The notes below the pieces were generated by a model, which was not told the DNA's origin, did no database searches, and saw only the letters and a program-made list of their open reading frames with translations. Positions 20,940-64,000 of a DNA stretch of 64,000 nucleotides are shown here, one piece after another (position 1 is the stretch's first letter; every line of letters starts with the position of its first letter). The DNA is from Erpobdella octoculata (taxonomy: Eukaryota > Annelida > Clitellata > Hirudinida > Erpobdellidae). The translations under genes were made by a program, and so were the position numbers. The stretch covers positions 8,642,923-8,706,922 of the forward strand of contig OZ022244.1 of NCBI GenBank assembly GCA_963978895.1, given 5' to 3'.

Positions 20940-22238
20940 ACATTTTTGCTTGTCTCAAATCTCTCTTACTAATATAAAATTCACCGGATTGGAATATTTT
21001 GAAAAAGTGATCTTGCCGCCCATATAGGGAGGGTCCGTACTGAGGATTTTGATGGGTCGGGCAGCAAAAATCGGCCCATGCAGGACTCTAGTTTGGATCC
21101 CAGGATCTCTGGGCCAGCCGCGACCCCCCCTGGTACCCCGAATGTTTCCAAATAAAGCGAGAACAATTTTCTTCGTTTTCAAAATGTTCTGTTAATTTAA
21201 GCTCCCTCATCATTCAGCGATCTTTCTCTTGGCGATCATGCAAACTCTCGTAATCGCCTTCATGTTCTTCTCGTCCACGGTTTATCAATGAATCATTTAG
21301 TTCTATTAAATTAAATAACTAGATGTGATTATGTCTAGAGGTGATAACCATCCGCTATAGTTTGTGTGCTTACACTGATTTTTTTAAATACGGACCTGAT
21401 ACAATACAATACAATACAACAGTCAAATAGCGACATGTCTAATCAAAATAAAGTTTTGCTTGAAGGCGACATTTTTATTATTTAAGTGGTTATTTTTAAA
21501 GTAAGCTGTAAGATTTTAGTGCAGATTTAAATGTCTAAACTGTTCTCGCTCCACGAATTTTTATGTGCACGAAGAGACAAAGCCTCTGGTACTAAATTTA
21601 AAAGATTATAAAAAAGTAAATTGCTCTAAAAATTATTTTTATTCCAAAATGTTTTTAAAATGAAAAACGAGAAAACAGAGATTTTATTTTATGTAAGGGA
21701 TCTGAAAGTGACCGCAATTGTTTAAAGATGCCTAGAAGGAAAACATGGAAACTTTTTTTTAAATAAGATAAAATATGTTCTGCTTTAAATAAAACAGAAG
21801 AGAAAGAGAGGAAATTTTTCCTTATAAGAACTCGATCTTCTCATAGCAAGCTTGTGTTTCAAATTTTTTTGGAAATTTTGGAAATTTTTTTATTTTAAAG
21901 ATTTTTATGCGAATTTTTTCTTCATCAGCATACAAATATTTTTGGTGCAATTGACTTTTCTCGAACACACAAAAATCAAAGCTTTGAAAGTTTTCATTAA
22001 TTTATTTATTTTGGGTCCTCTCATAAATCCGTCACTGGCTACATCTTACTTTTTTCTACAGTCCCAGTTTTTTGGAGAAAAAGTGTATGCAGTTTTAATA
22101 AATTTTTTGAAAAGTATCTTCGACTACCCCCTTCCCGGCTATCCGCTATTTTTGGAAAAAAATATAGCACTAAAAAATTAAATTTTGGAATCAGTGGGTT
22201 TTATTTTTTTTGCCCCCCCACTAAGGTTTTGCTGAAAT
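20940..22238. other. Transposon-derived DNA ending in a hAT-like terminus
   Basis: The right end at about 22205-22238 reads CCCCACTAAGG and then TGAAATGACGCCCCTG, the inverse of a CAGGGGCGTCATTTCAG terminus typical of hAT elements. I could not find the other end or any transposase. Confidence 0.35.
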
Positions 22239-22424
22239 GACGCCCCTGTCAAAGCCAAATGAAATGTATCATTAATTACACAATTGAAATTTCTTAACTA
22301 TAAACTCTCAAGTAAGTACAACAAAAACATAGACCTACAGATTAAAGAATACTGTACACTGTACATTATGAATTACAATTATCTCTTTCTACGTGAATTA
22401 CAATTATCTCTTTCTACGTAGATT

Positions 22425-23835
22425 TAGCTGAACTGAATGCATCAATAACTTCGGAAAATTCCAACTCCTGAAGTACATCACTTTCAATGTTTACGAGAGA
22501 TTGGTTGTTTAGTCTCTTTTGAGTCTGTGTTAACCTCAGAGCAGATTTGATGCGTTTGAGGTGGCTGAAAGATCGCTTACCGGCACAGGCAGTGTCAAGT
22601 TATGACGAAGAAAAATTTAAGTGCTCGGGAAGGCCTTATTGAAATCATTCTGCAGCATCAATTTCAGCATATCAGGAAATAACCTTGAGATTCTTGAGCA
22701 GTGATCTCCACTGGAACCATTCATTCTCAACTTGGCCCAGACTCTCCAAATATCTTAAATAGAAATCTACCACTCCATTGAGAGAAACTTGCGCTTCCAC
22801 ATCAGTGTGCTGCAAAACCGAAAACAGCTTGTCCACATTTGAGTAGGCTTTGATTGGCTTGTCTAGGTCGAGAAGAAGGGAGTCAATAATCAACAGGAAA
22901 GTGAATATTCTGAATTCTTCAAAGCAAAACAAAGTGACACCTTCAGCACTTAGTTCATCTGTTGTTCGTCGGAAATACTTTTTTCGTTTCTCAGTGAACT
23001 GTAAAGTTCCAGATAGTTTCTTTCCTAGTTCAACAAACTCATCAAACTTGTTTTTTACGTAGCATTCCGACAAACTCACTGAGAGACTGGAGAAGACTCA
23101 CGGAAGATCCCAGATCGGCTTTTGCAGACTGGAGAAGCTTACTGGTCATGTTTGTTCTCTTGAGGACAGAGCTCCATATACTGCATATACTGTCAAAAAG
23201 CCTGTTTCCAGCTTCGCCAAAGCTTTAGTAATAGATTGAGCTTCAGCTTTAGTAGCCTTATTCTTCAAAGGATCTCCTGCAATCTATTGCAAAACTTCAA
23301 TGTACACATTGTAGTTCGAGATCAAACTGTTTAGCGCATTAGCGCGTGCAGACCAACGAGTTTCACTCAGTCGCTTTGGAACAGTACATGATCCTTCAGT
23401 AGTTTTTATCTTGTCCGTTAGTACACGCCACCTTGAAGTAGAGGAAGATAGAAACACGTACAGTTTCTGCACAACTCCAAAAAAGGTAACGGCTTGGACA
23501 CATGACCCAGCTGCAGCATTTCCAGAAAAATTCAGAGAATGAGCCATGCAAGGAATAAAAGGTGCCCTTGGGTTGTCATGGAGCACTCGGGCTTGGACTC
23601 CATTGTAGACTCCGGATATGTATAATGGTTGCCGTATGTCTGACCTATACAAGGATCACCAATAAACATAGTTTTGACACACTTGAACTAACGAACTTAG
23701 CATTCTTCGACAGCAATGTAGTTTTTAGAATATTACGCTTGCATAATATTTTTTTCTTGTAAAATTTTTGAGGCCCTCCAAACTCGGAGGCCCTGGCCCA
23801 GGTGCGCCACCTGCGCCATGGTTAATCCGCCACTG
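22425..23835 (-). pseudogene. ZMYM-type hAT transposase remnant
   Basis: On the minus strand: ISGVYNGVQARV, PFIPCMAHSLNF, FFGVVQKLYVFLSSSTSRW and RLSETRWSARA (23284-23652), a middle part (22672-23079), and a C-terminal RSFSHLKRIKSALR motif (about 22425-22600). This is the order of ZMYM1-like hAT transposases. Stops and frameshifts break it. The 5' tip at 23835 reads CAGTGGCGGATTAACC. Confidence 0.75.
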
Positions 23836-24058
23836 CATCTCCCCACCAGATTACTAAACAAATTTTTATATGCTAAAAAAATGTTTTTTTAAGCCCCACC
23901 AGATTCAGCGACGAATCCAGTAGGAATGCAGGGTATGAACCCCTCGCTAGATTACTGTGAAACGAGAGTGCACACCGGCACGGGAATCCCATTACTACAT
24001 GTACTAAACGGAGCTTCAGTGCCATGAAGATATTGAAAAGCTCATTGCGCAACAAAAC

Positions 24059-24232
24059 CAGGGGCGCAACTAGGCGGGCTTTTGTTCTTTTTTCTATCAT
24101 TAATAACATATTAAAGATACCAAAAAAAGATTGCAGACCGAAGATAGTCGAAAAAATTTTTTTGTCCGCGGCGGGCTTTCTTCCTTTTTCGAACTTCAGC
24201 ACCTCCAGCATTTCTTTCTGGTTGCGCCCCTG
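24059..24232. mobile_element. Short hAT-type MITE (174 bp)
   Basis: Ends CAGGGGCGCAACTAG and CTGGTTGCGCCCCTG are inverted repeats. The flanks AACAAAAC and AACAGAAC are a 7 of 8 match to an 8-bp target duplication. It is too small to encode anything. Confidence 0.75.
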
Positions 24233-24239
24233 AACAGAA

Positions 24240-26100
24240 CCACAGATGAGCGTTTAACTGGCCTAACATTATTATTACATCCATAACACATTGCCTTTAA
24301 AAACAGATGATGTTATTATTAGATTTGCAGCCAGCAAGAATAGGCGTCTTGATTTTGCACAGTAGATTTTTTATTCTAGAAATTTGACTTCTGTTTTGAA
24401 TGTTGTCTTTGTGCATACTGTTTGTTTCGTAACTTGTAAAAAAAAAACTTTTTTCAAGTTTTGGTTAGATCATTAATACCCCACCAAAAAATCCTAGATC
24501 CGTCGCTGGAAACTTGGTCCATAGACTCGTTAGGACCAAAAATTAATTTTGAGATGTTTATGCTAAAAATAATGTAAAAACATATAGAAAAAAAATTATA
24601 AAGGATTTAAAAAAAAGTTTTTTAAGGTTCACTTGTTTAGTAGTAAAGTAGCAACATTTTTATTTGGTTAAATTGCTTTAAACCTGAATACACGGAACAT
24701 TAGATTCAAATTCAACTGAACGCTGGCAAAATAAAATGTATGTGGTGTGCCACGACGCGTAGACAGCCCATTCTCGACTGCTGCCCAATTGACCAATGTG
24801 GTGCAACTGTCACTCCATCAGATATGGTGTAAGACCTTGGTGTGCTGCTCAGCTCAGTCTTGCCGGCAAGTGTTTTTGGAATCTGCACAACAGTTTAGAG
24901 CTAGAGATATTAACGTGCTTTATTCTACAACACTCCAGCTTGCCAATATGATGATTTTTTTCACTCACCCAAAAAACCGTGACACAGTGCGAAAAAAATC
25001 GAGTTTAGCTTCAGCGTCTGCAGTACCTTGACAGTTCTGACAGAACATTGAGTGCTCTCTAGTCCTAATCAGTCGTCGAGGATACGTTCATCAAATATAA
25101 CACACCAATCCCATGATCAGCTCCAGTGGAATGTCTTTTAAGTACTGCAGGCCTAGTTTTTCCCCAACGACAAAATGGCCTCTCAGATTCAACTTTTGAA
25201 AAGGAGCTCCTCAAGAAAAACCAGTGACATTATCTCACCAAAATGGCTATTTTTTTATAATTTAACATTATAATTAATTAAAACTGGGTAAAAACATTAA
25301 TAATATAAGAAAACATTATAATTAATTAAAACTGGGGATTGTATTTTGTCTTTTGAAAATATTGTATTTTGTATTCTGTACTTAGAATACTTTGGAAGCA
25401 AAGCATTTTGTATCAGTATTTGAAATACTTTTAAGATAAGCATTAGTATTTGAAATACTTTTAGAATGTGTTTGTACATGCACTGGCCCATATGTATAGA
25501 ATATATATAGCCCTGAATCGTGGCTTGTGGAGGGGCCTGATATGAAAAAAGTCCAACACTAGCTTAGAGCGGAATGAGGACGTTTCTAAAATAATTGATG
25601 ATATGATGAGTCCAACAGAGCTCAGTGCGTCACACTTTCATATGTCCACGCAGAAACGATTTTAATCTTTATTAATCTACATTTCGCTCTATGATTTGTT
25701 TATCTACATTTTGTTATAGTCATCAATATATCATTAATAAGAAACTAATTGTTATTCTTTATAAACTTTGTAGAGTTCATCCGAATGATGTATCCAAACA
25801 CGACATAAAGAACACAGCAAAAGTCCACAACCGTTCATCATGGTGAAACTCGTCCATCTCCTCTTGTGTGCATGTTTTGACATTTTGAGACGAGATGTTT
25901 TCCAATTTAAAAATTTTTTTTTTCATATTAACTTACCAATAAAAAGTCAACAAAACTTTCAATTGATTTTTCAGCAAGAAAAACAAATAACAAGAGGAGC
26001 AAGAAGCCAATCTTATGAATCTTTTAATTAAATGCAATTTAGATGTTATTTGTGTAACCATCAGAAAATTAATTCTAGCACACATGAAACAAACACAAAG
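24240..26100. other. Intergenic DNA, mostly old transposon remains
   Basis: GATCCGTCGCTGG at about 24500 looks like a hAT tip. The rest, up to the ATM 3' UTR, shows nothing I recognise. Confidence 0.35.
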
Positions 26101-26155
26101 AAAAAACATAATATATACATACATAAATGCAACAGCATCCTTTTGAATCTGTTTC

Positions 26156-63316
<37,161 letters not shown>

Positions 63317-63694
63317 CTGCAAGACAAAAAAGAAAGCCGTAAAAAATGCGGTCTAACAAATTGCATCGGCCAATCAGGGTCATTTGGAAGTCCATTAGAT
63401 AATATATAAAACATAATACAACGTTTATTATCGTATTTGTATTGTTCATTTATATAAAGAACTTTTATAAATATATTTTAAGTTTATTATCAACATAAAA
63501 AGCATCAGACAGATCATATGCATCAGCCACATCTTCTCATTTCACTGTTCATTCTTATTAACTAATTTAAATATAAAGAAAAGTTTACTTTTTTCCATAA
63601 CCAATTTATTAATAATACTCATTTTAATATATAATTTTAAATTTGTTAAAAAAAACTATATAAAAATAAATGTAAAAGAAAAGTATGAAAATGA

Positions 63695-64000
63695 TATTTT
63701 AAAATGGCCCCACGATCGAGCTAGCTTCGGAGCCACTGACTATGGACGGAAAATTGTAGAAGATAAAAAGAAATGTTTTAAGCAAACTGCAAAACTCCGT
63801 TTCAGATGTTGCAAGCTTTATTGCCAACGAAAGATTGTTCCACATCTTGGGGCCAATAACTCCAAAGCATCTGTAACCGAGTGATGTTCGACGTGAAGCT
63901 GGCATGACGAGATGTCCGGAAGACGACGATCGGAGTCGTCTGCGACGGTCAGTTAAAAATACGAGCTGATTTTTTGATGAACATAAGAAGGTCAGATTTC
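63695..64000 (-). pseudogene. CR1-like LINE, ORF2 C-terminal fragment
   Basis: Minus strand: SRRTSLGYRCFGVIGPKMWN with NLSLAIK and FCSLLKTFLF, the C-terminal block that follows the reverse transcriptase in CR1/L2 LINEs. It runs off the window edge. Confidence 0.7.

Overview
The window is animal nuclear DNA: AT-rich, with spliced genes whose introns begin with GT and end with AG, and dense with microsatellites and transposable elements. I cannot name the species. The mixture of CR1/L2-like and R2-like LINEs, a Penelope-like element, Helitrons, many hAT elements and a compact ATM gene suggests an invertebrate, possibly a lophotrochozoan; this is inference.

Region 1 (about 1-9 kb, plus strand) is a calmodulin-like EF-hand gene. 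Its start codon is the last codon of exon 1 (282-284). Intron 1 is about 7 kb and full of transposons: a Helitron split by a hAT element that is itself split by another hAT element, then a decayed ZBED-type hAT interrupted by a terminal-inverted-repeat element, then a 480-bp CATA array. Exons follow at 7278, 7474, 8386 and 8708; the last coding exon is not certain.

Region 2 (9-26 kb) has no gene I can defend. It holds long simple repeats, a decayed Ty3/gypsy-like element on the minus strand, two TA-flanked elements whose tips match, a ZMYM-type hAT remnant and short hAT MITEs.

Region 3 (26.1-63.3 kb, minus strand) is ATM, the DNA-damage checkpoint kinase. I traced 57 exons by reading frame, splice phase and resemblance to the family. 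Joined, they give 8877 nt, exactly 2959 codons including the stop, with no frame break. Only the first exons (roughly 65-80 residues with the TAN motif) lie beyond the right edge. ATM introns carry a CR1/L2-like LINE with both frames open (29.2-33.3 kb), a 157-bp perfect inverted repeat with tRNA-like arms, Helitron pieces including a helicase fragment, R2-like LINE tails, and the start of a Penelope-like element with a candidate hammerhead ribozyme.

The most striking pattern is in the ATM introns. At least seven introns contain a minisatellite that begins exactly at a splice junction. In six of them the repeat unit carries a copy of the real splice site: four arrays copy the 3' acceptor (41.6, 42.1, 57.1 and 63.0 kb) and two copy the 5' donor (46.6 and 55.5 kb). 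In the seventh (45.75-46.03 kb) the array starts at the donor and makes the whole 288-nt intron a stop-free multiple of three. In the 57.1-kb array the spacing is 24 nt and the copies are open in frame, so shifting the acceptor would add 8 residues at a time. Also notable is the LINE: its ORF2 has no upstream AUG, and a G GGA AAA slippery heptamer in the ORF1 frame lies two codons before the ORF1 stop, placed to give ORF2 by a -1 shift.
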